This document shows positions 35,305 through 46,816 of a DNA stretch of 64,000 nucleotides, piece after piece. The DNA is taken from the NCBI GenBank assembly GCA_001455915.2, contig LNDK02000066.1, positions 1,736,001 to 1,800,000 of the forward strand, written 5' to 3'. The position numbers and the translations under genes were made by a program. The notes under the pieces were generated by a model. It saw only the letters and a program-made list of their open reading frames with translations, had not been told where the DNA came from and ran no database searches. This DNA comes from Samsoniella hepiali (taxonomy: Eukaryota; Ascomycota; Sordariomycetes; Hypocreales; Cordycipitaceae). Positions within the stretch are counted from its first letter, which is position 1. Every line of letters starts with the position of its first letter.

Positions 35305-36603
35305 TTAGACCATAATGCGTCGCAGACCCTCTGTGCCTCCCAGGACACGTCTACCAGTCACGGCGCAGCGACCCTGGCCGCTTTCCCACTGGCCATTCTT
35401 GGCGTCCATAAACGTCTCCTGCTTGGGGTGCATGCCCTCAATCCACCTGTGAATGCAAGTATAACAGTAGACCACCCCGGTCTGGCAGGCTGTCGGAGTG
35501 ACAATATCTTCAAGGCAAATGGGGCAGCATGCCGAGTCTTCTGGGAATGAGACGACAAATATTGGCAATTTTGAAGGTTTGGCAATTGGGGCGTCCTTTG
35601 CATTAATTTCCGCATCCGGCGAGTCAGTGGCCTCGTCCTTGGCCGGCTTTTCTTTTTCGTCTGATGTCGCCGCACTGGATTTTTTCAGGTGTTTGCCCAG
35701 CAGGCCAGAAATGATGGGAGGGGGCAGCTCAATGTTCTCGGTCGCCTTGCGCGTCAGCTGCTTGGCAAAGTCGGACTGGTACCACCACTCGAGGAACTTG
35801 AGCCCGAAAATGCTCATGGGCAGGGCAATGGACAAACTCGAGAGCACCTTGGATCCCAGGTTACGGGGGGAGAAGAGCGACTGCCCTGGTCGGTTGTCCG
35901 CGGTGGACTTGGCCGCCAGGGCGTCAATGGCCTGGTAGTCGGCGGCCGTCATGCGGCGGAGGCGGGTGCCGATGAGCCACATGAGCGGGCTGTGGTACTT
36001 TGTGCGGTCAAAGAGGTAGGCGAGGTTAAAGGCCAGCATGGCAAAGTAGTAGGCGGCGTTTACGGAGGGGTATATGTTGGTCAGGAACCATCGGTAGTAG
36101 TGGACGAAGCGGTCGCGCAGGGTCGGGTTGTCGGGCATGCGGGTGTAGGCGGCGCCGAGCAGGGCGCGGGGCGCGTTGACCTCGTGGCCCTCGTCGAGCT
36201 TGCACTTGAGGTAGGGGACGCCGACGAGGACGGCGAGGTTCATCCAGACGTCGCGGGTGGTGAGCTTGAGGGTGTCGCGGACGAGGTGCGGCGCGGCGAG
36301 GCTGGCGCGGGGCACCTCGCCGCGGAGGCCCTTTTCGCGCTTGAGGCCGTAAAAGTGCTCGGTGAAGGAGCCGCCGCGGGTGCGCAGGTAGTGGCGCTCG
36401 ACGACGAGCATGAGCAGCGCGTGCAGCTCGTCAAACGAGTTGAGCGCGCGCAGCAGGTACCGCGGGTGGCGCTGCGTCGCGACGGTCAGGAGGTAGCGCA
36501 GCGTCAGCGGCAGCAGGCTGTTGAGCTGCTGCTCCGACAGCACCTCGAAGAGCGAGGGCTTCTGGTCGTCAAAGGCGCCCCGGAGGGCCGTGACGAACTC
36601 CAT
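35305..36603 (-). CDS. PEX12: Peroxisome assembly protein 12 (RING ubiquitin ligase)
   Basis: Single exon, 432 aa. The N-terminal ~330 residues are the Pex2/Pex12 membrane domain (SLFEVLSEQQLNSLLPLTLR, HYYRWFLTNIYPSVNAAYYF, FDRTKYHSP). The C-terminus carries the atypical RING: CPICLEDIV, then Y-C-Y-T-C-I-H-R-W, which has fewer zinc ligands than a full RING, as is normal for Pex12. Family role: with Pex2 and Pex10 it forms the peroxisomal membrane ligase complex that ubiquitinates the import receptor Pex5 for recycling. A charged Glu/Lys/Asp-rich insert (about residues 305-345) separates the membrane domain from the RING. The family is unmistakable; orthology is likely from length and domain order. 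Confidence 0.93.
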   Translation of the reverse strand: MEFVTALRGAFDDQKPSLFEVLSEQQLNSLLPLTLRYLLTVATQRHPRYLLRALNSFDELHALLMLVVERHYLRTRGGSFTEHFYGLKREKGLRGEVPRASLAAPHLVRDTLKLTTRDVWMNLAVLVGVPYLKCKLDEGHEVNAPRALLGAAYTRMPDNPTLRDRFVHYYRWFLTNIYPSVNAAYYFAMLAFNLAYLFDRTKYHSPLMWLIGTRLRRMTAADYQAIDALAAKSTADNRPGQSLFSPRNLGSKVLSSLSIALPMSIFGLKFLEWWYQSDFAKQLTRKATENIELPPPIISGLLGKHLKKSSAATSDEKEKPAKDEATDSPDAEINAKDAPIAKPSKLPIFVVSFPEDSACCPICLEDIVTPTACQTGVVYCYTCIHRWIEGMHPKQETFMDAKNGQWESGQGRCAVTGRRVLGGTEGLRRIMV

Positions 36604-37480
36604 GGCGGGCGGGCGGTGACGCGATGCGATGCGATGTGATGGCGGCAGGTGTTTTCTTTTCGGGGGGACGAAGGCGTCGGAGTTGGCCGAAGCACAGCCG
36701 GTGAAGGGGGCGTTTGCGGCCGCGACGAGGGCGGCGCACGAAGAGCAAGTGGTGAGGGAAGCTGTGGACGGCAGTCAATAGTCGTAGATTCGTATCAGAG
36801 CATGGCGACAGGGAATGCCTCGAGGGTGGTGACGATGAGGCCAGTGATGAAGAGTGCTGAATAATGATGCGTGGAGATGCCTCATGTGAAAAGGACCTCG
36901 GCAGTCCTACGGGGCCGAAGCTAGGGTGCCCGCAACCGGCGGCGGTCCGGGGTACTAGCGCCGCCTGTCAGGCCCGTACCAGGCTTCCAATAGCGCATTG
37001 CAGCGCTGTTTCTCCCAAGTCTCCCCTGTGAGTCGCCTGATTGATCCACTGCAACGCCCTTTCACAGTGCCTCTCCCCGCAAAATACAGCGGCCTGAAAG
37101 ATCTCCATGGAGAGGGAGCTTGGCCAAACGACGCCATGGGAAGACGCCGAAATCTCCGTTTTCCCGAGGTCAGTCGCAGCCAGTCAGACGGCGCCGTGGT
37201 CGAGTTGCCTCTAGACTCAGACCTGCGCTCAGCGTCAACTACCACTCAGTCTGTGCATTCTCCAATCAACTATACAATAGCAAACAGCACGAGCAACTAG
37301 CAGGTTCGCTTTATTTTCGTAACTGCCATTGACCCTAGGGTAACCACTCAACCTACCCTCTGCCGTCGCCAACGAGAGTTCGGCTATATACAACCCAGGC
37401 GGCGTCTCTCCACGATCTCACCAAACAACAACCTCATCTCACAACACTCGGCGCCAGATATCTGAGCCAATTCAGTCAAG
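36604..37480. other. Divergent promoter region PEX12 / thioesterase
   Basis: About 880 bp between two divergent starts. No TATA box of note and no ORF with features. It may serve both genes. Confidence 0.6.
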
Positions 37481-38031
37481 ATGGACGCCGACGCTACTCC
37501 AGAGGAGCGCATCCAGATGTTTCTCGACTTTTCCACCAAAAGCAACACGGTAAGCGCCCATGGCTCCTTTGTCTCTCTCACTCATGTACCCTCAACTGAC
37601 AACCATCCCACTTCCCCCAGAACTGGCAGAGCCGCATCTCGCCCTTTGTCAAGCTTCTCGCCGTGCAGCCCGACGGTCCGCACCCGGGCGTCACCTTTTC
37701 CTTCACCGTGGACGAGTGCCACAACAACGCGAGCGGCAACATGCACGGCGGCGCCATCGCCACGCTCTTTGACTGGGCCACGTCCATGCCCCTCGCCCTC
37801 GTCTGCAAGCCGGGCTTCTGGAGCTTCATGGGCGTCAGCCGCAGGCTCGACGTCACGTACCTGCGGCCCGCCCCCGTCGGCACCGAGTGCCTGCTCGAGA
37901 CGGACATTGTCTCGGTCGGCCGCAACCTGGCCCTGCTGCGCGGCACGCTCCGCCGCAAGTCCGACGGCGCCGTCCTGGCGACTTGCAACCACGACAAGGT
38001 CAATACCGATCCGCCCGTCTCGAAAATCTAG
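37481..38031 (+). CDS. Hotdog-fold (4HBT) acyl-CoA thioesterase-like protein
   Basis: Two exons, 37481-37549 and 37621-38031, 159 aa, with a 71 bp GTAAGC..CAG intron. The PaaI/ACOT13-type hotdog motif NMHGGAIATLFDWATS is present at about residues 63-78, with its conserved H-G-G and the downstream Asp. LDVTYLRPAPVG is the second family block. Proteins of this size work as tetramers that hydrolyse acyl-CoA thioesters; the chain-length preference is unknown. The gene is divergent from PEX12, so both are near a peroxisome-related locus, but no peroxisomal targeting signal is seen: the C-terminus is SKI, which differs from the SKL consensus only in the last residue and might be a weak PTS1. That last point is inference. 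Confidence 0.88.
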
Positions 38032-38339
38032 GGAGCGGTTTCTGGATAGGATTGGCTTTTCTTTTTTCCTCTATTGTTTTTGCGTTGTACATGGTTCAAT
38101 AGATGTGTAGATTTCACCTAGAAACGGTGGCGTATCACCGACAAATCATAGAAGCTGGTTTATGCTATCCCTGCTCATTATAATCCTGTTGCTTACCTAT
38201 TCCTCCTCATTTTCTTCTTGTTCCTCCTCTTCTCGTTCATCCTCCTCTTCCTCGCCCGTCGAGTAGTCCCATCTCGCCTTCGCTGTCCAAATTGTCCGAC
38301 ACGATCCCCGGCCAGCACGAGGGGTCTTCAACCCTACCC
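38032..38339. other. Convergent 3' region with pyrimidine tract
   Basis: About 308 bp between convergent stops. Positions 38196-38262 are an almost pure pyrimidine stretch of CTTCTC-like triplets on the plus strand. It lies beyond the F-box stop and is read here as non-coding. Confidence 0.6.
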
Positions 38340-40070
38340 CTACGGCAACGACTCGTAGCCGCTCGCCCTCCAAAAGGCCATGGGACCCAGGGGCCCGTGT
38401 GTGCGGTAGTCTCGATCGAACCAGAAGCCCAGGATGCCGCGGGCGGACCCGACGCCGCCGACCTGGATCCCCTCGCTCTTCCACCGCTCTTGCCCGTCGT
38501 AGATGGCCGTCGACGTCGTCCAGTGCACGTCGCCTTCTCGTGTCAGCCGGACAGTGCCTGTAAGCCTAGCGTCAGTCAATCCACCCAAAAAATTGCCGCG
38601 GTGGGTGTAATCCAAAAACAGACTTCTTACCCTTTATGAGTTCAGAGTGTCTATCCGCGTCCACTTCGTCATCCTCCAACAGCCTCGAGTGGCCCGTAAA
38701 GTACACGACAGGGAGTTCCTGCCCGTCTTCCGGGCCGGGCGGTTCTATTTGTGTGACAACCAGTTTTAGGTACCAGAGTCGCGTGGCCTCGCCGACAGTG
38801 AGAGCTGGCCGTGGTAGATGCGCGGGAAATGGGTCCTCCGTGGAAAAGTTGTGATTGTAAAAGTCGCGATAGTCGAGGAAGGATACCACCTAAAATGGAA
38901 CCACGTTAGTATCGGGTGCCAATCTGCGTCACCAAATTTATTTATCTATTTTAGCGAGCCACGTACTCGGTACCATGGGCCTGTGACGCCATACGGATCG
39001 CGAAGCTCCAGAGCTGACAGCGCCCGGTTCGGGTCGTCCCTCGGCGGCATGCAGCTACCCGGCCACGATCCCGAAAACGGTCTCTGCCACACGTCGGTGA
39101 CCATGTGCGCGACGCGGCGAATCGAGCGGTGCATGTTGTACCCCAGGACGACCATGACGGCCTCGACCTTTTCCCAGTCGACGCGGTCCGAGCCGTCGTC
39201 GCAAAACGGTCCCCAGCGGGTGCGCGCCGTGTGAGCGCGCACGTCGTAGACGGCCGCGCCGGCGAACTGGTAGGCGCGCTGCCGGCAGCCGTCCTTTGGC
39301 ACGCACGGGCCGTAGAGGCAGTGTAGCCGCGCGCTGCGCTGGTGCGTCAACGTCTCCGTCTCCGTCACGACGCAGGGGAGCGCGAGCGGCTCCGGGCAGC
39401 AGCAGCGCACGCGCTCAAACAAGAGGGAGCGCTCGAGAAAGGCGGCCCGCGTCGAGGCGCTGCCGTCAAAGAGCGTTCGCAGCATGTCAACGTTGCGCGA
39501 GGCGCTGTGCGTTTTCGAGTGGCTGGACGAGGCGCGCGAGAGCAGGTCCATGACCGTCTTGTGGACGAATTCCAGCTCTGGCTCCTTGTCCAGCATCAAA
39601 AGAGAGTCGGTTAGCTGTAGGCCATGCAATGCCAATACTTGTGCTCGCTTTGATATGGAGGCACATCATACCTTGTCCGACGCGTCCGGGCGTTTACATA
39701 TAAGCTTGAGCCGTACCAGGTCGTGCAGGGCTTCCTCCCAGTCCATGGCATCATTATTGCTGTCACGTAGCTTATCCTAGCAAATGATTAGACTTGTTTG
39801 CTTGGAAACAGCCATGGTAGGTGGCTTTAGGTTCGTTGGTGGTGGTGTTTATTCTTTTTCTTTTTTCTCTTATTTTTCCCTCTGAATCATCATTCTTCCC
39901 ATGTCACTCACTAGTTGGTTGAGGTATATATTCTTGCACAAATCCCGGTTGCCTTTGACATGTTGGTTGAACGCCTTGCAGACGCGGGGCAGGACACTGA
40001 GATCTTCAGGGTCCAGCCAGACAAAGATGAGATGTAGCATCTCCGGCGGCAGTGTGGTCAGCCGCGACAT
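38340..40070 (-). CDS. F-box domain protein
   Basis: Five exons: 40070-39912, 39776-39672, 39614-38967, 38889-38631 and 38557-38340, 462 aa; all junctions keep frame. The N-terminal 50 residues are an F-box (LTTLPPEMLHLIFVWLDPED, then LSVLPRVCKAFNQH). F-boxes dock on Skp1 in SCF ubiquitin ligases. The remainder, with YRDFYNHNF, ATRLWYLKLVVTQIEPPGPE and GILGFWFDRDYRTHGPLGP, looks like the C-terminal region of a conserved filamentous-fungal family whose substrate is unknown. The middle exon is rich in Cys and His (RCCCPEPLALPC; CLYGPCVPKDGC). The start is the only ATG before the F-box. The product type is secure; function beyond SCF adaptor is not. Confidence 0.85.
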
Positions 40071-40848
40071 CGCGTATTCTGCAGTGTGGTGAACATTCCT
40101 TGTGAGAAAGGGGGGAGAGGGTGGGGAGGAGGGAGAAGAAACGTGAGCGCACTTCTTTGTAATGAGCTTGATGTTATTATCGTTATGTATTCAGATTTGA
40201 CTGGGCCCGACGTCGGGCGGCCCCTTACCGCCCCTGGCTGTCACTATTCTTCTGCTTGCTTCTACAAACATGACAATATACTAAAATAGAACAATACTAC
40301 TTGAAAGCTTATCGATCTATACTAAAAAGAGTTCACTTGAGTAGATTTTTGGAAAATGAAATGAGAGAAAAGGAGATGAATATATTCTACTGGTAAATAC
40401 ATTTAAACGCGTGTTATTAACGGTTTTAGTGGGAAAACGCCACAGCGGAAGGCGTCGCGTAGCAAAATGTGAATCCACGCCTACTGGCGCGGAATTAGGG
40501 CTTGTATACGTCAAACAAGGGGGCACCCGACAGTATGGCGTAGATTGATTCGCGGGACAACAAAGCCGTCGCACTTCCGGATGCATCTCAATACAGGCAA
40601 CTAAAGGAGCAGCCATATTGTATCAACATATGGTCCCGTCCTGGACGGCCTTCTCTCGCATTCTAGTGCAATGCATCCCAGCCATCGGTAGTTCAGATCC
40701 CCCCCCGATCGGGCTGTACCCCCCACTCTATCATCGTCACACTGCCGCATTACGTCGGTTCATGCACATTCATGCTTCATCATTCAAAAAAATACTGGCT
40801 TTCATTTGTCCCTGATATGTAGTTTACCGACCCAGCGTCTCTGCATTG
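40071..40848. other. Intergenic, 0.8 kb
   Basis: It lies between the F-box gene start and the stop of the C2H2 regulator, both on the minus strand. It is A/T-rich at 40260-40420. No gene was seen. Confidence 0.6.
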
Positions 40849-43641
40849 TCATGCAGTCCCGCGGCCGCCCAGGCTCAGCGCTATGCAGTTGTGCAGCAGC
40901 ATGCCCGCCTCCTGCAGCAGCTCCCACCGCGACTGTCCCAGCGAGTCGCGCAGCACCGTGAGCAGCGCAATGTTCCCGTTGAAGCCTCGCATGTCCTGCA
41001 GCTCGCTCGGCTCGTCCAGCCCGGCGTGCACCGACAGGTAGCCGCGCATCTGCGCCCACCGGTCGCGGTGCGTCGCCGGCTCGTCCGCGTGCCGCAGGCT
41101 GGGCCCTTCCAGCGCGTACCCGTAGCACCAGAGGATCAGGGCCGCGCAGTAGAGCACCCACGGCCGGTTGAGCAGAATGTCGTTGCGGAACTCGTACGGC
41201 TGGCCCGGCTGCGGCCGCACCGGCACGTCCTCCTGTCGTCCGATCTGGTCGGGCGCGAGCACGAAGCGAAGGAGCTTGAGCGCATAAAAGGTAGCGTCAC
41301 GGGCCTTTGCAGACGGTGCCCACTCCTCCTTTATGCGCCGCTGTGCAGCCGCAAATTCGTTTGCGCCGACTGGTCGGCCCAAAAGTCGCTTCGCCCCTGC
41401 AAAGATCTGGCAGTCGACAATGTCGGCGTGCATGGTCATGTGGGCCAGGTGATGCAGCACTGTGCGGCTCTCAAACATGGTACAAATCTCCGTGTCTACT
41501 TCGTCGTTGCCATATGGATCTCGTTGTGGCTCTTTTCCCCTCAAGAAATTGTCAAAATCCGTCTTCCAAAAGTCATATGCCCGTGTCAATGCGGTCCGCC
41601 ACTTGTCTCGGCCGCCGGGCGCATACGCCATCCCGCCACCAAGTACATTGGCTTGCAGATCGCGCTGGTTTAAATGATATGTTACATTGAGCAGACCTGC
41701 CATGAGCACGCCTCTCACAAAGTAGGTTGTGTGGACTGGCTGCTTGTTGAGTGTTCTCTTCAGCCCTTCCAGAAAGGAAATGGGCTTCACACCTTGCTTC
41801 ATGAGTTTGTTTTCCACCCTGCTGAATTCAGCGCTGCTCGTGGCTGTCCAAAGCGAATCGTCGCATGGCAGCGGTAAGCGCATTTCATGAGCGGCCATAA
41901 CAACTGAATGGCCAAACATGGTCGCGTGAAGTGAATCGACCGTAAAAGCCGCGCAGGCGGCCCGCCTTGTTGACTCATTGATAATCCATTGATCCCACTG
42001 CTCGTCTGCAGTCTTGGTGGATGTAGCGCCGACTGCATGTGTTGGTGAATCAAAGGATGATTTTCCTATCAAGCTGCGTCCGCGCCGCATAAGGGTAATG
42101 GTGGTAGCGTGGTGAATGTGCGCTCTTTCGTGCAATTCTCTCGTCGAGCACATCTTCTCATACAGCTCCAGGAAAATGAGCGTTTGAAACACCCATAATT
42201 TTGCTGGTGGACGGAAACCGGCATCCATAAATACTTCCCACCGGAGATGCGTGACGAGAAAGTTTGAAAGTCGCACTGCAGCCGTGGTCATTTCGGTTCC
42301 GCGCTTTTTATCCAGGCACGCAGCTCCGGTAGCCATGATTGCCAAGAGAAGAATCGTCGGCGTCTTGTTGGCGACAAAGGTCGGCTTGTGCAGTATCGGC
42401 ATTTGAGCGCTAAAGTGCTTCCAAAAGGACCCGATGTAGGCTTGCATCATTCTCTTGCTCAGCATGTGGTCGCTCCTACTTCTGTCGCCGGAAATAATGG
42501 AGTCTCTCGTCTGGCGTGAATCTTGGCTCTCATCGCCGTGGAACCGATCTTTGATATAGTCAAACAGTTCTTGACTCCTGGCATCCGACATGCTGGCTTC
42601 CGGCATATTTGGTTCCAACAGGTTGTACACCGACATGATTTGCTGCGGCCCTATTTGCTGAATCGGTCCTGATTGAGTTGCTAGGTATGAGTTACTATTC
42701 GGATACTGGTTCTGGTTAAGATCCCCATAGCTATAGGACTAGTTAGCTCGAGTGTTCATGGGCAAATGGGCCAGGTTTCTCACTTTATCGCTGTTGCTGG
42801 CAGCACAGTGTTTCCACCTCCCGAAGTATTTGACGTTGAATCAAACAAGTATGCCATAAAGTCTTCAGGCATGCCGCCAGTGGGAGATTTGTGAAGGCCG
42901 GCATCGGCACCAAAGACTGGTCCGGCATCTCCCATGGACATGTGATCATAGATGGCCATGTGGTTCATGACTGGCGAAGTTTCGTGGGATGTGCTTTGCC
43001 TCCGCGGTGCTTGTGTGTATTTTGTTGTTGCTAAGCTGTAGCCCATGTCAACCTGATGTGGGTTGTGATTGGGTGGATTTTGAAGCGGAACTTCTTCTAC
43101 TCTTCCGGGAATAGTGCTGGTGGCGGCCATATGAGAGTCGACGGCAATGTTGCCAAACTGGCTCGTGGTCCCCGCGCTCATTCGGTACGGATCGTTGATG
43201 GGAAGCGCATGAGCCGGGTGGGCGTACCCCTGATGGTGCATGGCCGCCTCGGGTGTCTGTGGCGAGGGTGAGCGAGCTGTAGCTGCATTTGTGTCGTCCA
43301 CGTGAGTCCCTTTTGCGACATGTCTGTCTAGATGGCGCTTCAGCAAGTCTGGACGGACAAAGGTGCGGCTGCAGTCGGGAAATTGGCAGCGAAATGTCTG
43401 AGGTGAGCTGTGGTTGAGCTGATGGCGCTGACTGAGACAGAAGGGTCAGTTTGAGAAGAAAATGCCCAAAGAATGCATAGGCTTACAGATGTTCGGCGCG
43501 TGAATAGACCTTGCCGCAGGCATCTATTTCGCATGTAAATCTCTTCTCGAGGCCTTTTCGGCTCTTTCTCTTGCGCTTCCTTGCCGGACCTGGGCTTGTC
43601 ATGCCATTGTGGGGGCTCAGTGAGACAGCGGGGTCAGACAT
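40849..43641 (-). CDS. C2H2 zinc-finger transcription factor with fungal_trans domain
   Basis: Three exons: 43641-43487, 43431-42784 and 42730-40849, 894 aa; the introns are 55 and 53 bp. Residues 21-29 are a basic nuclear signal (RKRKRKSRK). Two C2H2 fingers follow: C37-C42-H55-H59, interrupted by intron 1, and C67-C72-H85-H89. A ~200-residue Gln/Pro/Ser-rich linker leads to the fungal_trans-type domain (about residues 340-600): YIGSFWKHFSAQMPILHKPT, LLLAIMATGAACLD, LQTLIFLELYE-like and WDQWIINESTRRAACAAF. This two-finger plus fungal_trans layout marks a family of fungal regulators, some linked to nutrient use. No target can be named from sequence. Intron 2 was placed at GTGAGA..CTATAG because only that joins the two long frames. 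Confidence 0.88.
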
Positions 43642-45584
43642 CTTCGGCAACAAAGAATGCTGAATATGTGTCTTGTCATGTGCAGTGTCTCATGGCGTAT
43701 GATTTGACGGCATCGGCGACGCGGCTGCCGTCACCCAATTGATGGCAGGTCGGCTGAGCTGTGGCGTATGCACGCACGCAAAAGGCGCCGAGTCGGCGGA
43801 TCCAAGATGCACCAATCTCTTTCTTGGGGGGTCGTATTCTGTTGCAGTTTCCGACGGCGCAACCCTCAAAAGAACTGCTGGAAGTGGGCGTGGCGACAAC
43901 ACTTGGTTGGTGACGACAGATACAGCGGAGATGGACGAGGAGAAGCGCGCAAAGATTCGGTTGCGGAAGAGGCGGGGCGAATTGGGGTCAAGGACTCGAC
44001 GCGTTTGTAGGTATTTGGTGAAGCACTGTAATCCGGCGTCTTGAGTTGCATTTAGATAAAGAACAATGTCTGGTGAAGAGTAGTCGAGTCGAGGCGCATC
44101 TCTGTTCTGAAAAGACATGAGGAAGCTAGGTAGCTAGCGAGTGGGGGCACCTCTTGAGAGTACCTAATAACGTAGCTTGCTAGCTTAGTAGCCAACCAAG
44201 TCAGGGCAGACTGAACTGTGCCGACTGGTCCGACTGGCACATTGGACAGTGCTTGAGATGTGAGTGACCCAGAAATAAAATTCCAAGGGCCAGAGTATTG
44301 GTACATAGGTAAGGTAACCAAGATGGTTAAAGTGGCGCCAAGACCCCCCAACGCCCGTGCAGCCGGAAGCCTCTAGGCCCGTGGCGTGGCGTTGCTGCAG
44401 CGAATAATCCATCATTGCCAGGACATTTATTAGACGTCTGGTGACTCTAGGACGTCTGTCGGACTGCCTCGCAAACATCTCCAGGGCAGCGGTGTACGCC
44501 GGACAGACCGAGTACATGACTTGACATTTCCGGCCGTCTGTTTCAAAGTTTCGGTACCGCCGCCCCACCAATGTATGCGATGGTCATGATAATTAACTAG
44601 TTAGCGGGCTGCCGGTTGGAGAAGCCGAGTTGGAGATGACAGGTGCGGGGTATCCGGCCAGCCTTTGCTGTGCAGGATCCTGCATATTCACTGTCTCTCT
44701 CTCCTCGGTACGGATATATTGCACGCGCAGAAATTGCAAATGCAATGTTGACGTGGCGCAGCGCCTGATTAATACCTATCTAGTTGTATAGGGTACCTAC
44801 CTCTTACTCCACGCAAAAGGCCCTGTTACATCATAACAAGGTGACTGGCATCTCAATTGGGCAGTCTGCTCTCATCCTTCTTGTGACTATTCTTGTTTTA
44901 TTGTTTTTGATGTTTGAATCTTTTTATTGAACCCAGCTACTCTCCGACCAGGTGCTCCTAGCTCCGCGTACAGCCCTCGCCTCACGTACAACACCCGACA
45001 TGGACTTGTTCAAATCGCAAAACTTAGGCTCCATTGAGTTGCCGGAGCTTTACTGGCATAATTAACCTACTTCTTCTAGTAACCCAGGAAAGCAGTACCT
45101 TGCGAGCAAGCCCAGCCGTCACCCGGGTGCTGCACCAGCACAGTGACATCTCCGCCCACACCATGCGGGGCAACAGCAGATACACACTTGGATACCGAGT
45201 ATCGCTGGCAAATACCATTTCACAAAGTACTGTACTGTTGGGAACTGGCACTGGCTAAATGCGGCGCCTTGTACGTATTAGCCTTTTATTTCTACTTTCT
45301 TTTTTACCCCTCATAAAGTTCAACGGCTGGCGCGCTACGTACCACTGGGTCGCGGTGATGCCCCCACACCAGCTCACTGCGCGAGTCGCACTACTAATCT
45401 AACCTGACAAGTACCTACGGCGCGCCCTGCCTCACTTCTCTAGCGTGCCACCCTACAATTTTTGGCCGCCCTACCACTGTAGCACTTGTACAGCCTGTTT
45501 GCCCATGTCTCTCGCAGGACTGGCTTGCTCGTCTTTCTTCCTCCTCCCCAACACCACGCCTGCACCAAGCACAACACACGAACC
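43642..45584. other. Gene-free interval, 1.9 kb
   Basis: Divergent promoter region of the C2H2 regulator (-) and the SAP30-like gene (+). Several ORFs of 60-140 codons were read and none has domain character. No repeats of note. Confidence 0.55.
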
Positions 45585-46228
45585 ATGCCCCCCAAAATCT
45601 CTGCCCGAGGGCAGGATGACAAGCCAGACGGCCCTACTGCAAAAGAACGCCCTTCAGCATCGTCCGCAAAAATGCGCCGCAACGCCAGCCAGACCAGCAA
45701 CAACCAACCTCGTGAAGCGCCCACCAGTGCGCCGACTTCAGCTCCCGCGCCTGGCCTGTCCGATCCCGCGCCTCCTACAGTAAGCTCTCTTGACCTTCCA
45801 CAAACCTCATGCCCTCTGCATGTCCAGTCACGATCAGCCCCCTTGCCTGCACCCCCGCCTCACGACATTGAAGCTGACTTTGCCTTCCCCGTGTCCACCA
45901 GATCCCCTGGGCCTCCTTCGCACGAGACGCCCTGCACGCCTACCGACGAGAACACGCCCTACCATCCGCGACGTCCTTTGTGAGCACATACCACGAATAC
46001 GTCCTCTCAGAAAAAGCCGGCATTGGCCTGTACTCTCCCACAATGGTGCGGAAGAAGAAGGCTCGTCGACAGAACAAGGACAACCTGGCCCTCGCCGTGC
46101 GCAAGCACTTCAATGGTGTCGGCATCCAAGAAAACGACGTCATTGTCGACTTTATATGCAAAGTCCGCCATAGCAAATCTGTCAAGATAATAGGGCCAAG
46201 TAAAAACGAAGCTCTGTTTGCCGACTAG
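45585..46228 (+). CDS. SAP30-like Sin3/HDAC complex subunit
   Basis: Two exons, 45585-45779 and 45902-46228, 173 aa; the 122 bp intron runs GTAAGC..CAG. Exon 1 is a low-complexity Pro/Ser/Ala-rich N-terminus. Exon 2 is the Sin3-binding domain of SAP30: IPWASFARDALHAYRREH, GIGLYSPTMVRKKKARRQ, LALAVRKHFNGVGIQENDV and VDFICKVRH. Family role: SAP30 bridges Sin3 and Rpd3-type histone deacetylase in the nucleus and helps repress transcription. The last residues after KVRHSK diverge from what I expect of the family, so a missed 3' exon is possible. Confidence 0.87.
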
Positions 46229-46816
46229 CTCGGCTCAGGCCACGCTCGACAACGGAACGATTCATGACGACGGCGTTTACGGTGATTTTTTATACCTGGC
46301 ATTGGGACAAGCAACAACTCTTCTCGAAATTATAGCAGCATGAATATTCATTTTCTCTTTTTCTTCTACCACTTGGGTAGAGGCGACATCGCTATTGTTA
46401 CGCACCTGCTTTTTTGAGTGGCAGGATATTTTGGTTCGTGCACTTTAGCGTGGAGGCGCCAACGCCTCCAGAGGTCACTACAGCACAGTCGACCACAATA
46501 CAAGAAATTGGCCCCAATGGCCATATATTGCATTTTGAGTAAACTCAAACTTTCCTCAGTTTTAATCGTCCCGTCTCTCTTGTCCATCGCGACCTGTAGC
46601 ACGCTTTCCAATTCAGGGCGGTATCGGGCGGCTAATGACGGCATTTTCGCCTGAGGCAGCTTGACCCGGTTTAAGACCGGCTAAAAAAAGTCAAGCCTCC
46701 AACCCGCGAGAACCTCCTAGAACCACATCCCGGGCGTTGGTTGTACTCAACCTCCCTCTCCTATCCATTCGGTTAATCGGACAGTTGATGAATCAAATGA
46801 AGCGCTACTCTTCGAT
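46229..46816. other. Intergenic, 0.6 kb, promoter of Mdj1-like gene
   Basis: Between the SAP30-like stop and the Mdj1-like start, both on the plus strand. It contains a three-unit heat-shock element candidate at 46709-46723 and no ORF with features. Confidence 0.6.
46709..46723 (+). promoter_or_regulatory. Candidate heat-shock element
   Basis: AGAACCTCCTAGAAC reads as three 5-bp Hsf1 units, GAA at 46710, TCC at 46715 (one mismatch to TTC) and GAA at 46720, with correct alternating spacing. It lies about 95 bp upstream of the Mdj1-like ATG. Yeast MDJ1 is heat-inducible, so a heat-shock element here makes sense. The match is short and could be chance. Confidence 0.4.

Noticed and set aside
35689..36639. 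A 316-codon plus-strand ORF over PEX12
   Set aside because: It is antisense to a well conserved RING peroxin and lacks any recognisable feature.
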